Below, one piece after another: positions 7,900-16,862 of a stretch of DNA of 64,000 bases. The DNA lies in NCBI RefSeq assembly GCF_003012705.1, contig NZ_PXYL01000003.1, positions 434,001 through 498,000 on the forward strand, in the 5' to 3' direction. The position numbers and the translations under genes are program-made. The stretch is from Pseudaminobacter soli (ex Li et al. 2025). Lineage in GTDB: Bacteria; Pseudomonadota; Alphaproteobacteria; Rhizobiales; Rhizobiaceae. The stretch's first letter is position 1. The number at the start of each line of letters is the position of its first letter. A model generated the notes under the pieces. That model searched no databases. It saw nothing but the letters and a program-made list of their open reading frames with translations, and was not told the origin of the DNA.

Positions 7900-9687
7900 T
7901 CAGAACCACTGCGGCTTCATCGCCAGCGTGGTGTCGTCGAGCTTGTCGAGCAGCGCGCGCTGGGTTCGTGCCTTGGGCAATTCATAAAGAAAGAAGTAGC
8001 GGCAGGTGGCCAGCTTGCCGTCGATAAAATCGGCGTCGACGCCTTCGCCCCGTTTGCGCAGCGCGGCCATGGCCTGGCGAAGCCACATCCAGGCGATGAC
8101 GACATGGCCCATCATGTCGAGATAGAGGCTCGCATTGGCAAGGCCGAGCCGCGGGTCGGTGCCGACGGTGCCGGCGAGCTTGCCGGTGGTGGCCACCGCT
8201 TCGCCAAGATGCGCGGCGAGCTCCTCGGCATGGGCAGCGAGCTCGCGATGGGTATGAGCCTGGGTCACGTCCGCCATGATGCGTGCCGCCAGCACCTTCA
8301 TGCCGGCACCGTTCTCCTGCATCACCTTGCGCCCGAGCAGATCGATCCCCTGGATGCCGTGCGTGCCTTCGTGGATGGAGTTGGCGCGGTTGTCGCGGTA
8401 GAGCCGCTCGACGGGATAGTCGAGGGTGTAACCATAGCCACCGAGCACCTGGATGGCGTGCTTGTTGGCTTCGAGGCAGAATTCCGACGGCCACGACTTG
8501 GCGATGGGCGTGAGCAGGTCGAGCAATAGCCGGCTGTCATGACCGGCTTCGACATTGGGTGCCGCCTTGATGGCATCGACAAGGAAGGCAGCATAGAGCA
8601 ACAGCGCCAGCGCCCCCTCAACCGCCGCCTTCTGCGCCAGCAGCATGCGCTTGACGTCGGCATGCTCGATGATCGTCACTGGCGGGCTCTCCGGGTTCCA
8701 GTTGCCGGGCAGATGGCCCTGCGGTCGCTCCTTCGCATAGAGCAGCGAGGCACGGTAGCCGGCGGCACCGAGTGCGGTGGCGCCGAGCCCGACGCCGATG
8801 CGCGCTTCATTCATCATCTGGAACATGTAGCTCAGCCCCTTGTCAGGCTCGCCGACCAGATAGCCGATGCAAGGCGTGTCCTCGCCGAGATTGAGCGCGG
8901 CATTGGTGGTGCCGCGATAGCCCATCTTGCGGTTCAGCCCGGCAAGCGCCACGCCATTGCGCGCACCAAGCGAGCCGTCGTCTTCGATCAGGAATTTCGG
9001 GACGATGAAAAGCGATATGCCTTTCACTCCGGCCGGACTGTCGGGGATCTTGGCCAGCACCATGTGAATGATGTTTTCCGACATTTCGTGGTCGCCGCCG
9101 GAGATCCACATCTTGTGACCGGTCAGCTCGTAGCTGCCGTCGCTGCGCGGCTCGGCCCTAGTCGTTAATTCGGCCAGCGACGATCCGGCTTGCGGCTCCG
9201 ACAGGCACATGGTGCCGAAGAAGCGCCCCTCGATCATCGGCTTCATGAACCGCTCCTTCTGCTCGTCGGTGCCGAAGCTCGCGATGAGGTGGGCCGCGCC
9301 CGCCGTCAAAAGCGGGTAGGCCGCAGTCGAAATGTTGGCCATGGAGAAGATGAAATTGACGGCGCCGAGCAGCGTCTCGGGCATCTGTGCGCCGCCCCAT
9401 TCGCGATCGAAGCCGGCGCCGAAGAAGCCGGCTTCCCGGTAGACAGCAAGCGCCGCACCCACCTGCGGGTCCATGACAACCTTGCCATCCTCGAAGCGCG
9501 GTTCGTTGAGATCGAGCGCCGCCGCATGCGGCTGGAAGTGCTCCATGGCGATGCGTTCGGCCGTGTCGAGCACCTCATCCATAGCGGTTCGATCATAGTC
9601 GGCGAAGCGTGGCAAAGCGGCGAGACTCGCGGTCGGCAGCGCGTCGAAAAGCTGGAATGCGAGGTCGGCGCGGTCGACGGATATCAT
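7900..9687 (-). CDS. Acyl-CoA dehydrogenase (FadE/DmdC-like)
   Basis: FAD-dependent dehydrogenase that introduces the alpha-beta double bond in acyl-CoA thioesters; 595 residues, matching the long subclass that includes 3-methylmercaptopropionyl-CoA dehydrogenase DmdC. Visible signatures are MCLSEPQAGSSLAELTTRA and KMWISGGDHEM (the FAD-domain middle), and the C-terminal helical domain with GGYGYTLDYPVERLYRDNRA followed by IHEGTHGIQ. A further helical tail (about 100 residues) is typical of this subclass. ATG 9687 is chosen because AAGGAA lies just before it and it gives a family-like N-terminus; an upstream 57-codon extension is spurious. Substrate cannot be read from the sequence. It is divergent from rpoH. 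Confidence 0.9.
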   Translation of the reverse strand: MISVDRADLAFQLFDALPTASLAALPRFADYDRTAMDEVLDTAERIAMEHFQPHAAALDLNEPRFEDGKVVMDPQVGAALAVYREAGFFGAGFDREWGGAQMPETLLGAVNFIFSMANISTAAYPLLTAGAAHLIASFGTDEQKERFMKPMIEGRFFGTMCLSEPQAGSSLAELTTRAEPRSDGSYELTGHKMWISGGDHEMSENIIHMVLAKIPDSPAGVKGISLFIVPKFLIEDDGSLGARNGVALAGLNRKMGYRGTTNAALNLGEDTPCIGYLVGEPDKGLSYMFQMMNEARIGVGLGATALGAAGYRASLLYAKERPQGHLPGNWNPESPPVTIIEHADVKRMLLAQKAAVEGALALLLYAAFLVDAIKAAPNVEAGHDSRLLLDLLTPIAKSWPSEFCLEANKHAIQVLGGYGYTLDYPVERLYRDNRANSIHEGTHGIQGIDLLGRKVMQENGAGMKVLAARIMADVTQAHTHRELAAHAEELAAHLGEAVATTGKLAGTVGTDPRLGLANASLYLDMMGHVVIAWMWLRQAMAALRKRGEGVDADFIDGKLATCRYFFLYELPKARTQRALLDKLDDTTLAMKPQWF

Positions 9688-9814
9688 GGAACATTCCTTC
9701 GGTCTGGGCGTTGCAAAGCTTGTAGGGCGGGTAGGTGTCACTTCAATCCCACGCCGGAAACGGCAGCGTAAAAGAGTAGAAGCGTAATTGCGCCAGAGTT
9801 TGGGAGCGCACAGC

Positions 9815-10675
9815 ATGACCGAAGATAAGGCTAGGCGTACCATGATCAGGGCGGCCATGCGGGCCCCCTATCTCGAGCGCGGTGAGGAGCACGAACTTGC
9901 CCTGCGCTGGAAGGAGCATCAGGATCAGGCCGCGATGCACCGCATCACCACTGCCCACATGCGACTGGTCATCTCGATGGCGGCCAAGTTCCGCCATTTC
10001 GGCCTGCCGATGGGCGATCTCATACAGGAAGGCCATGTCGGCCTCCTGGAAGCGGCAGCTCGCTTCGAGCCGGGCCGTGATGTGCGTTTCTCCACCTATG
10101 CGACCTGGTGGATCAGGGCCTCCATGCAGGACTACATACTGAAGAACTGGTCGATCGTGCGCGGCGGCACCAGCTCGGCACAGAAGGCGCTGTTCTTCAA
10201 TCTTCGCCGCCTGCGCGCGCGCCTGGCGCGTGGACAGGACGTGCTGTCGAGCAGTGATCTCTACAAGGAGATTTCAACTGCGCTCGGCGTTTCGGAAGCG
10301 GATGTGGCGATGATGGATGCGCGGCTTTCCGGCCCGGATGCCTCGCTCAACGCGCCATTGATCGATGACAGCGGCGGCTCGGCCGACCGCATGGACTTCC
10401 TGGTTTCGGAAGATCCGTTGCCCGACGAGGTTGTCGGCGAGGCGATCGACGTGGAGCGCCGCCTCGACTGGCTGAAGAAGGCGCTTGGCGTGCTCAACGA
10501 GCGTGAGCTGCGCATAATCGAGGAGCGCCGGCTACAGGACGAAGGCGCAACACTGGAGGCGCTGGGCGAGACGCTCGGCATCTCCAAGGAGCGCGTTCGC
10601 CAGATCGAAAGCCGGGCGCTCGAAAAACTGAAGACGGCGCTGGTGAAGGAAAGCCCGGCGTTCCTGTCGGCCTGA
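9815..10675 (+). CDS. rpoH: RNA polymerase sigma-32 factor RpoH
   Basis: Heat-shock/stress sigma factor, 286 residues. Region 2 reads DLIQEGHVGLLEAAARFEPG and FSTYATWWIRASMQDYIL. The RpoH-box-like segment is QKALFFNLRRLRARL, and region 4 is ELRIIEERRLQDEGATLEAL followed by GISKERVRQIESRALEKL. Rhizobia usually carry two or more rpoH genes; position beside cdnL/fdxA and the divergence in the RpoH box (QKALFFNLR) suggest the RpoH2 type, linked in Sinorhizobium and Rhodobacter to oxidative stress. That subtype call is inference. GGGAG at 9802-9806 supports ATG 9815 rather than the upstream in-frame start. Confidence 0.92.
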   Translation: MTEDKARRTMIRAAMRAPYLERGEEHELALRWKEHQDQAAMHRITTAHMRLVISMAAKFRHFGLPMGDLIQEGHVGLLEAAARFEPGRDVRFSTYATWWIRASMQDYILKNWSIVRGGTSSAQKALFFNLRRLRARLARGQDVLSSSDLYKEISTALGVSEADVAMMDARLSGPDASLNAPLIDDSGGSADRMDFLVSEDPLPDEVVGEAIDVERRLDWLKKALGVLNERELRIIEERRLQDEGATLEALGETLGISKERVRQIESRALEKLKTALVKESPAFLSA

Positions 10676-10725
10676 CTTCGCGATCGCATCCGGAAGGCTG
10701 GACCAGCCCTCCCGTGATTCAACGT

Positions 10726-10755
10726 TCGGCGCCCCTCGCGGGCGCCGATCTTATT
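10726..10755. terminator. Hairpin terminator between rpoH and the M48 gene
   Basis: An eight-base stem TCGGCGCC (10726-10733) pairs with GGCGCCGA (10741-10748), followed by TCTTATTT. It is shared by two convergent genes; the T-run is moderate. Confidence 0.7.
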
Positions 10756-12220
10756 TGTCCGTGACGATCTTGACCTTGTCGCCGGCCGAGACGGTCGCGC
10801 CGGGCGCAAGGCCGTTCAGCACGCGGAACAGGTCGAGCTTGCGGTCCACGCCCACCATATTGGCGGCCAGCGTGCCGATGGTCTGTCCCGGCTGCACGGT
10901 GACGATGCGGATGCGCAGCGGCTTCAGCGCTGCCTTCTCGTCCGGCGTCAGCACACGGAAACTGTCGCTGACCGAGCGCGACACCGAAGTGAGCGAGGTG
11001 CTGGCAAGCGGAGCTGCCGTGAGCAGGCGGTAGACCTGGTCGCCGGCGCGGATGACGGTGATGCCGAACTGCCAGCCGTCGGCGCGCGCGGTGGCGGTGG
11101 CCGCCTCGCTGCCGTTGATCGTCTCCGGGCGCACGCTGGTGCCGTCGAGGCCGGCCACCCAGCCGCTGCGCAGATAGTCGGGCAGCGACATCTTGCGATC
11201 GATGCTGACCCCGTCGAAACGGATGGCCATGTCGCCGGGACCGGTGGCGGTGACGGCGGCTGCCGTATTGTCGATGACGAAGCCGGTCGGCACCGAGAAG
11301 GAGACGCCAAGCCGCGGGTGCAGGAAGGTGGTGCCCCGCACATAGCCTTCTTCCGGCGTATCGCCGTAAAGCATGCCGTCGATGCCCGCGAGGAAGGAGT
11401 CGCGATCGCGCATGCCGGTGCCGAGCGGGCCGACCAGCTGGGCATGGCGCTGCGCCAGCTCGATGCGCTGCGGCGTGTTGGGATGGCTGGCCAGGAAGTC
11501 GAGGCTCGGGTCGGTCGCGCCGCTGACCGAGCGGAAGTCGCTATAGGCGGCCATGGATTGCAGGAAGCGGCCGGCGGCATAGGGGTCGAAGCCAGCCTGG
11601 CCGCTGGCCTTGATGCCGATGGCATCTGCCTCCAGTTCCTGGTTGCGCGAGAACTGGGCGAGCCGCAGCTTGCCGCGGATCAGCGCGACCCTGGCCGAAG
11701 GGCTCTCGCCGAGCACGTCGGTCACCACCTTGTTGGCCAAAACCTCCTCGGCTTCCTTCTGCTGGCGCTGGATGCCGTGATTGGCGGTCACGTGGCCCAT
11801 TTCATGGGCGATGACGGCGGCAAGCTCGGAGGAATCGTTGGCGAGCGCCAGAAGGCCGCGCGTGACATAGAGATAGCCGCCCGGCAGCGCGAAGGCGTTG
11901 ACGTTGGGCGAATTCAGGATGGTGATGCGGTAGGTCTGGGTCGGGTTGCCCGACACGGTGGTCAGGTTGCCCACTACCTTGGCCACCATGCGCTCCAGCT
12001 TGGGGTCGGAATATTCGCCGCCGTAGGTGGCAAGAATGCGCGGATGCTGGCTCTTGGCGAGCTCGGCCAAGCGGTCGTTGCGCGAGACGCTGTCGACCGT
12101 GATCGGATTGTTCGAAGGCTGGAACCCGGATTCCTTGAGGTCACCGCCGCTCAGCACCTGGCAACCGGCGACCAGCGACAGCAGGCCGACAGCGATCGCC
12201 CGGCGCGCGTTCACGCGCAC
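10751..12220 (-). CDS. M48 metalloprotease lipoprotein with LysM domain
   Basis: Probable periplasmic outer-membrane lipoprotein, 489 residues, of the BepA/LoiP-like M48 group that maintains outer-membrane proteins. From GTG 12220 the lipobox LVAGC puts the lipidated Cys at residue 20. The zinc site HEMGH is at 139-143, with the downstream glutamate ligand expected in the NQELEADAIG stretch. A middle domain of about 200 residues follows, then a C-terminal LysM-like segment (VQPGQTIGTLAANMVG ... LNGLAPGATVSAGDKVKI). Start choice is uncertain: GTG 12214 and an upstream ATG at 12301 are in frame, but only the short starts give a normal lipoprotein signal. Convergent with rpoH. Confidence 0.85.
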   Translation of the reverse strand: MRVNARRAIAVGLLSLVAGCQVLSGGDLKESGFQPSNNPITVDSVSRNDRLAELAKSQHPRILATYGGEYSDPKLERMVAKVVGNLTTVSGNPTQTYRITILNSPNVNAFALPGGYLYVTRGLLALANDSSELAAVIAHEMGHVTANHGIQRQQKEAEEVLANKVVTDVLGESPSARVALIRGKLRLAQFSRNQELEADAIGIKASGQAGFDPYAAGRFLQSMAAYSDFRSVSGATDPSLDFLASHPNTPQRIELAQRHAQLVGPLGTGMRDRDSFLAGIDGMLYGDTPEEGYVRGTTFLHPRLGVSFSVPTGFVIDNTAAAVTATGPGDMAIRFDGVSIDRKMSLPDYLRSGWVAGLDGTSVRPETINGSEAATATARADGWQFGITVIRAGDQVYRLLTAAPLASTSLTSVSRSVSDSFRVLTPDEKAALKPLRIRIVTVQPGQTIGTLAANMVGVDRKLDLFRVLNGLAPGATVSAGDKVKIVTDK

Positions 12221-12388
12221 CGGCGAGAGAGATTCTCCGGCAGGGATCAGGCAGATCGTCAGAGCCGCATTCCTTTCGTCACGTCGCGGGTCGCAAAGCA
12301 TAGCGAACCGCTACTACAGGGACCTAGACATACTCCTCTTGGCAAAACAAGAATCCATGTCGGTCCCTTGGGCTGCTCTGGCCATAAA

Positions 12389-13162
12389 TTATGTCGGCTT
12401 CCGGGCGAATTCTTGGCTTTGTGGCTCTGCGTTGCCGGTTCCGATGTAGTTTCTGAAGGCTTCCGGGCCGTTTTTGCCGAAAAATTCCTCGGTTTTGCCG
12501 GCCGCAATGACCTTTCCCTGTTCGAGAAACAGCAGGTTTCCGCCGATTCGCCTGGCGTCCTCCGGCTGGTGTGTCACGAATACAACAGTCATGCCTCGCT
12601 CTCTATGAACGGACATAACGAGATCGACCATGTCCTCCCGCAATGCGGGGCCCAGCGAGGCAAAGGGCTCGTCCAGCAACAGTACGGGCCGGTCGCGCAC
12701 CAGCACGCGAGCAATCGCCACGCGCTGGCGCTCGCCGCCGGACAATTCTCGTGGAAGCCGCCTTTCCTTGCCGGCCAGGCCGGTGCGGCCAAGCGCATCG
12801 GCTATGTCAGTGCGGTCGGCCTCGGCTAGCTTCAAGGCCGGCGAGCGGCCGAGCCCGACGTTCTGCTCGACCGTCAGATGGGCAAAGAGGTTGTTCTCCT
12901 GGAATACCATCGATATCGGCCGCGCCGAAGGCGGCGCGGCGGTGACGTCGGCGCCGCCAATCAGCACGCGGCCGGAAGTTGCCGTTTCGAAGCCGGCTAC
13001 GAGATTGAGGAAAGTCGACTTGCCCGCGCCGCTCGCCCCCATCACCGAGGTAATCTGGCCTGCCTCGATCGTAGCATCGAAGCGCATGCGCATGTCCTCA
13101 TAGGTGAAGGTCACCTCTTCCAGCCTGATGTCGACGCCTCCGGGCCGCATGGGCGAGTTCAT
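12389..13162 (-). CDS. thiQ: Thiamine ABC transporter ATP-binding protein
   Basis: ATPase of the ThiBPQ importer for thiamine and its phosphates; 257 residues. Walker A is GASGAGKST, the Q-loop is [11 protein letters not shown], the signature is [13 protein letters not shown] and Walker B is [11 protein letters not shown], followed by the H-loop [11 protein letters not shown] 13162 overlaps the end of thiP by four bases (ATGA-type overlap), which argues for translational coupling. It is the last gene of the thiBPQ operon under the TPP riboswitch. A C-terminal extension of about 35 residues beyond the H-loop region is unremarkable. Confidence 0.93.
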   Translation of the reverse strand: MNSPMRPGGVDIRLEEVTFTYEDMRMRFDATIEAGQITSVMGASGAGKSTFLNLVAGFETATSGRVLIGGADVTAAPPSARPISMVFQENNLFAHLTVEQNVGLGRSPALKLAEADRTDIADALGRTGLAGKERRLPRELSGGERQRVAIARVLVRDRPVLLLDEPFASLGPALREDMVDLVMSVHRERGMTVVFVTHQPEDARRIGGNLLFLEQGKVIAAGKTEEFFGKNGPEAFRNYIGTGNAEPQSQEFARKPT

Positions 13163-14931
13163 TGCGCGGTGTCCTTTCCGAGCCGGTCGGCAAGCGCCAT
13201 CAGCGCCAGGCAGATGAGGCCGAGCAGCAGGGCAAGCCCTGCGGCATCGGCCGTGCGGTATGCACCCATGCGGGCAAGCAGCAGATAGGGCAGGGTCTGC
13301 ACAGAATCGCTGCCGAACAGTGCGATGACCCCGAGATCGCCGAGCGACAGGGCCATGGCAAACGCAAAGGCCGTGGACAGCGGGCGGCGCAGCACCGGCC
13401 ATTCGATCAGCCTCAGCCGGCTCCAGCCGCGGATGCCTAGTTGGGCACACAGCCGCTCGTGCCGCTCGCTGGCTGCATCATAGGCAGGGCGCACGGCGCG
13501 CAGCGCAAACGGCATCGCCATCACGGCATTGACCGTCACCACCATGACCGGCGCCAGCGCGAAGACATTGCCTGCGTGGCGCAGGAGCACGAACCAGCCC
13601 GCGCCGATGACGATGGGCGGCACGACCAGCACGAAGCCTGCGCCGGTATCGGTCATGTGCTCCAGGAAGCTCTTTTCGCCGGCGGCTTTGCGCTGCAGCT
13701 GCAATGCACGGCGCGCCATGGCGAGCGCAAGCGTCAGCATCACGCAGAGCAGGGCCGCCAGGCAGGCGAGGATCAGGCTGGTGGCGGCTGCACTTTGCAC
13801 CGTTGCCTCGCCGGCGAGGCGCATAAGGTCAGACTCCAGCCCCGACAGAACGGTCGCGAGCATCGGCCCGGCGACGAAGGCGAGCCCAAGCGCGATCAGG
13901 GCAGCGTCGAGCGCGGTTTCGCCCCGGCCCGACGAAATGTAGCGGCGTGGCGCAACCGAGAGGTTGGCGTCGCCGGTGACATTGGCGCCGAGCCGCATCA
14001 GCACGGCGACCACGGCCAGGGTAAGCAGGATCTGCAGCAGCGTCAGTGCCACCGCCCGCGCCGGATCGAAGTCGAAGCGCAGCGACTGGTAGATCGCCAC
14101 CTCAAGCGTCGAGGCACGCGGCCCGCCACCTAGCGTCAGCACGATGGTGAAGGAGGTGATGCAGAGCATGAAGACGAGCCCGGCCACGCCCGGCAGGCTG
14201 GCGCGCAGCGCGGGCCATTCGATCAGCCGGAAGCCGGCGCGGGCACTCATGCCGAGCTGGCTCGCCAGCCGCCACTGGTCGGTCGGCACCGCGTTCAGCG
14301 CTTCGAGAAACAGCCGCGTGGCGAGCGGCAGGTTGAAGAACACATGCGCGACCAGAATGCCCGACAGGCCGTAGATGCCCGGCCAATCTCCGCCGGAGAT
14401 TTTTGTGAGCAAGCCGGCCAGATAGCCAGCGCGGCCATAGAGCGCGAGCACGCCGAGCGCGGCGACTATGGCCGGCAGCGCCAGCGGAACGGCAAAGAGC
14501 CGGAGGATCAGGCCGCGTCCCGGAAAATGCGGATGCCGTGACAGCGCGCGTGCAACGAACAGCGCCGGGACGACCGAGAACAAGGTCGACAGTGCCGCCT
14601 GCCACAGGGTGAAGCGGGCGACCCGGAACAGATAGCCGTCGAAGGCGGCAATCGCGCCGGAGAGATCATTGACACCTTCGAGGATCAGCCCGACGAATGC
14701 GCCGCCGATGAGAATGGCAATTGCCCCCAGCGCGATGACGCCCGCCGTGATGCGGGAGTCGCGCGCCTCCCTCCCCCTTGAGGGGAGGGTCCGGCCGAAG
14801 GCCGGGGGAGGGGGCGATGCGGCCGTGCTCGACTTTGGATCAAGCCCCGCGCTGCCTCCGGCACCCCCCTCCGTCGCCTGCGGCGACACCTCCCCCTCAA
14901 GGGGGGAGGATATGCTGCGGCTTCCGCTCAC
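13159..14931 (-). CDS. thiP: Thiamine ABC transporter permease, with repeat-encoded N-terminus
   Basis: Fused double permease of ThiBPQ, 590 residues with about twelve membrane spans and two permease EAA-type loops ([18 protein letters not shown] and [12 protein letters not shown]). GTG 14931 overlaps the thiB stop as GTGA, which fits the operon and makes this the best start. The unusual part is codons about 8-56: they come from a GC-rich palindromic repeat (14766-14909) that stays in frame and encodes a peptide beginning [16 protein letters not shown]. Native permease sequence resumes near [17 protein letters not shown], the first membrane helix. No ATG lies between repeat and helix, so the repeat is either translated as a cytoplasmic extension or initiation uses a non-standard codon. 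Confidence 0.88.
   Translation of the reverse strand: MSGSRSISSPLEGEVSPQATEGGAGGSAGLDPKSSTAASPPPPAFGRTLPSRGREARDSRITAGVIALGAIAILIGGAFVGLILEGVNDLSGAIAAFDGYLFRVARFTLWQAALSTLFSVVPALFVARALSRHPHFPGRGLILRLFAVPLALPAIVAALGVLALYGRAGYLAGLLTKISGGDWPGIYGLSGILVAHVFFNLPLATRLFLEALNAVPTDQWRLASQLGMSARAGFRLIEWPALRASLPGVAGLVFMLCITSFTIVLTLGGGPRASTLEVAIYQSLRFDFDPARAVALTLLQILLTLAVVAVLMRLGANVTGDANLSVAPRRYISSGRGETALDAALIALGLAFVAGPMLATVLSGLESDLMRLAGEATVQSAAATSLILACLAALLCVMLTLALAMARRALQLQRKAAGEKSFLEHMTDTGAGFVLVVPPIVIGAGWFVLLRHAGNVFALAPVMVVTVNAVMAMPFALRAVRPAYDAASERHERLCAQLGIRGWSRLRLIEWPVLRRPLSTAFAFAMALSLGDLGVIALFGSDSVQTLPYLLLARMGAYRTADAAGLALLLGLICLALMALADRLGKDTAQ
14766..14909. repeat. Palindromic GC-rich repeat inside thiP
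   Basis: Both ends carry small inverted repeats: CCCTCCCCCTTGAGGGGAGG near 14768-14788 and CCTCCCCCTCAAGGGGGGAG near 14890-14908. The core is GC-rich (GGCCGAAGGCC, GTCGCCTGCGGCGAC). The length is about 144 bases, a multiple of three, which keeps the thiP frame open. Such CCCCTCAAGGGG elements are familiar from Mesorhizobium-type genomes, usually between genes. Confidence 0.8.
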
Positions 14932-15929
14932 TTGCTCATCACGCCGAGCCACTCTTCCACCCATGCCTTGCGGTTGGCGGTGATGTCCTCGGCGCTGATG
15001 GCCAGCGTCTTGGCCGGCTTGACCAGTCTGTCGAAGGCGGGGTCGAGCGGCTTTTCGGTCTTGCCGGCTGGGAACATCCAGTTGGTCTCGGGGATGGTGT
15101 CCTGGAAACCGGGACTGACCATGAATTCCATGAATTTCTTCGCCAGCGGGTTTTCCGCGCCGGTGGTGGTGATGCCGGCGACCTCGACCTGCAGATAGTG
15201 GCCTTCCTCGAAGGGCGCGGCCTGATACTTGTCGGTTTTCTCCGCGACCATGTGATAGGCGGGCGAGGTGGTGTAGGACAGCACCATCGGCGCTTCGCCC
15301 TTGGTGAACAGGCCGTAGGACTCGCTCCAGCCCGGTGTCACCGTCAGCACGCGATTCTTCAGCTTGGCCCAGGCTTCCGGCGCCTTGTCGCCATAGACGG
15401 ACTTGACCCAGAGCAGCAGGCCGAGACCCGGCGTCGAGGTGCGCGGATCCTGGATCGCGATCTTCTCGTTCGCGTCGCCGTCCACCAGTTCCTTCAGGCT
15501 TTTCGGCGGGTTCTTCAGCGTCTCGGTGTTGTAGATGACGGCGAAATAGCCATAGTCGAAAGGCACAAAGGTGTCGTCGCTCCAGCCGCCTGGTACTTTC
15601 ACATTGGTGAGATCGACGCCCGAGGGTGCGAACAGGCCGGTTTCCTTGGCTTCGGCCGTCAGGTTAGTGTCGAGGCCGAGCACGATGTCGGCTTTGGTCG
15701 ACTTGCCTTCGAGCTTGACGCGGTTGAGTAGCGCCACGCCGTCGGCCACCGAGACGAAATCGACTTCGCAGCCGCATTCGGCTTCAAAAGCCTTCTTCAC
15801 CTGCGGGCCGGGGCCCCATTCGGAGGTGAAGCTTTCATAGGTGTAGATGGTGAGCTTGTCGGCGGCGAACGCCGGCAAAGCGGCCGCAACGGCCAGGGTC
15901 GAGACGAGCGAGAACAGCATTGTGCGCAT
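14928..15929 (-). CDS. thiB: Thiamine-binding periplasmic protein
   Basis: Substrate-binding protein of the thiamine importer, 333 residues. ATG 15929 gives [21 protein letters not shown] with signal cleavage after AFA. The mature protein starts [19 protein letters not shown], a hallmark of ThiB. The region [17 protein letters not shown] is the conserved hinge area. AAGGA lies before the start. First gene of the operon; the TPP riboswitch lies about 60 bases upstream. The stop overlaps the thiP GTG. Confidence 0.95.
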   Translation of the reverse strand: MRTMLFSLVSTLAVAAALPAFAADKLTIYTYESFTSEWGPGPQVKKAFEAECGCEVDFVSVADGVALLNRVKLEGKSTKADIVLGLDTNLTAEAKETGLFAPSGVDLTNVKVPGGWSDDTFVPFDYGYFAVIYNTETLKNPPKSLKELVDGDANEKIAIQDPRTSTPGLGLLLWVKSVYGDKAPEAWAKLKNRVLTVTPGWSESYGLFTKGEAPMVLSYTTSPAYHMVAEKTDKYQAAPFEEGHYLQVEVAGITTTGAENPLAKKFMEFMVSPGFQDTIPETNWMFPAGKTEKPLDPAFDRLVKPAKTLAISAEDITANRKAWVEEWLGVMSK

Positions 15930-15987
15930 CGGCGCATCCTTCTTCACGTGTTGAAAGGGAATTGAAGCGCCGGGCATCCGATGCGTC

Positions 15988-16088
15988 TAATCCCTCCGCC
16001 GGTACAAACCGGATCAGGTTCAGCGGGTTGGCCGGGTGTCCCCCTTTGCCTCTCAGCCGTTCGCGAAACCGCGTCCGGCACCCCGTTA
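15988..16088 (-). promoter_or_regulatory. TPP riboswitch (THI element)
   Basis: On the minus strand the conserved blocks appear in order: GGGGTGCC (16077-16084 reversed), GGCTGAGAG, ACCCGC then GAACCTGATCCGG, and ACCGGCGGAGGGATTA. These are the P1/P2/P3-P5 landmarks of the TPP aptamer. It lies directly upstream of thiBPQ and should switch off import when thiamine diphosphate is plentiful; in Proteobacteria this is often by hiding the ribosome site. No long T-run terminator hairpin was seen between aptamer and start, favouring translational control. Confidence 0.95.
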
Positions 16089-16210
16089 GAGCTTTGTGAA
16101 ACTAGGGCGAAGCGGGCCCGGGCGCAAGCGGGTGTTGATCGCAACTCAACGCAAAGGCGTAACGTGCGCCTTCCGTTCAGGGTGCGGGGCGTGATAGGAG
16201 GCGAGCCACC

Positions 16211-16855
16211 ATGAGCCGATTTCTCATCCTGCTTGGCGGCGATCTCGTCCGCACCGCGCGCCTCGACGCCCAGATCGCCGGCGCCCGCGTGATCGCGGCC
16301 GACTCCGGCATCCGCCATGCCGAGACGCTGGGCGTGACGCCGGAGCTTTGGGTCGGCGATTTCGATTCCGCCGACAGCGAGCAGTCGAAGCGCTTTGAGA
16401 GCGTCGAAAGGCTGACTTTCCCGGCCGACAAGGACAAGACCGACGGTGAGCTTGCCATAGCAGTCGCGCTCGAGCGTGGCGCGACCTCGCTTGTGCTGGC
16501 AGGCGCCTTTGGCGGCTCGCGCGGCGACCATGCCTTCCTGCATCTGGCGCTGGCGCTCAAGCTGGCCGAGGCCGGCACGCCGACGCTGTTGACCAGCGGT
16601 ACGCAGGAAGGGCATCCCCTGCTGCCGGGCACCACGGCTTTCGACTATGCCGACGGAACGCTGTTTTCCGTGCTCGGGTTTTCCGAACTTTCCGGCCTCA
16701 CCGAAGAGGGGGCCAAATGGCCGCTCGACCGGGTCGAGGTGCCTTTCGGCTCGTCACTCACCCTTTCCAACGAGGTGCGGGGCACCTTGCGCATCTCGCT
16801 TGAGCGCGGCCGCGCCATCCTCGTTGCCCATCCCGATCCACTTTCTCAGCATTGA
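16211..16855 (+). CDS. thiN: Thiamine diphosphokinase
   Basis: 214-residue kinase that converts thiamine to thiamine diphosphate. The catalytic-domain signatures are ADSGIRHAETLGVTPELWVGD, then DFDSADSEQ, DKDKTDGELA and GAFGGSRGDHA; the C-terminal beta domain carries the GTTAFDYADGTLFSVLGF stretch. It is divergent from thiBPQ across the riboswitch, pairing import with activation. AGGAGG at 16197-16202 fits ATG 16211. It overlaps nothing and is followed after seven bases by the ABC-F gene. Confidence 0.92.
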   Translation: MSRFLILLGGDLVRTARLDAQIAGARVIAADSGIRHAETLGVTPELWVGDFDSADSEQSKRFESVERLTFPADKDKTDGELAIAVALERGATSLVLAGAFGGSRGDHAFLHLALALKLAEAGTPTLLTSGTQEGHPLLPGTTAFDYADGTLFSVLGFSELSGLTEEGAKWPLDRVEVPFGSSLTLSNEVRGTLRISLERGRAILVAHPDPLSQH

Positions 16856-16862
16856 AGACGAC

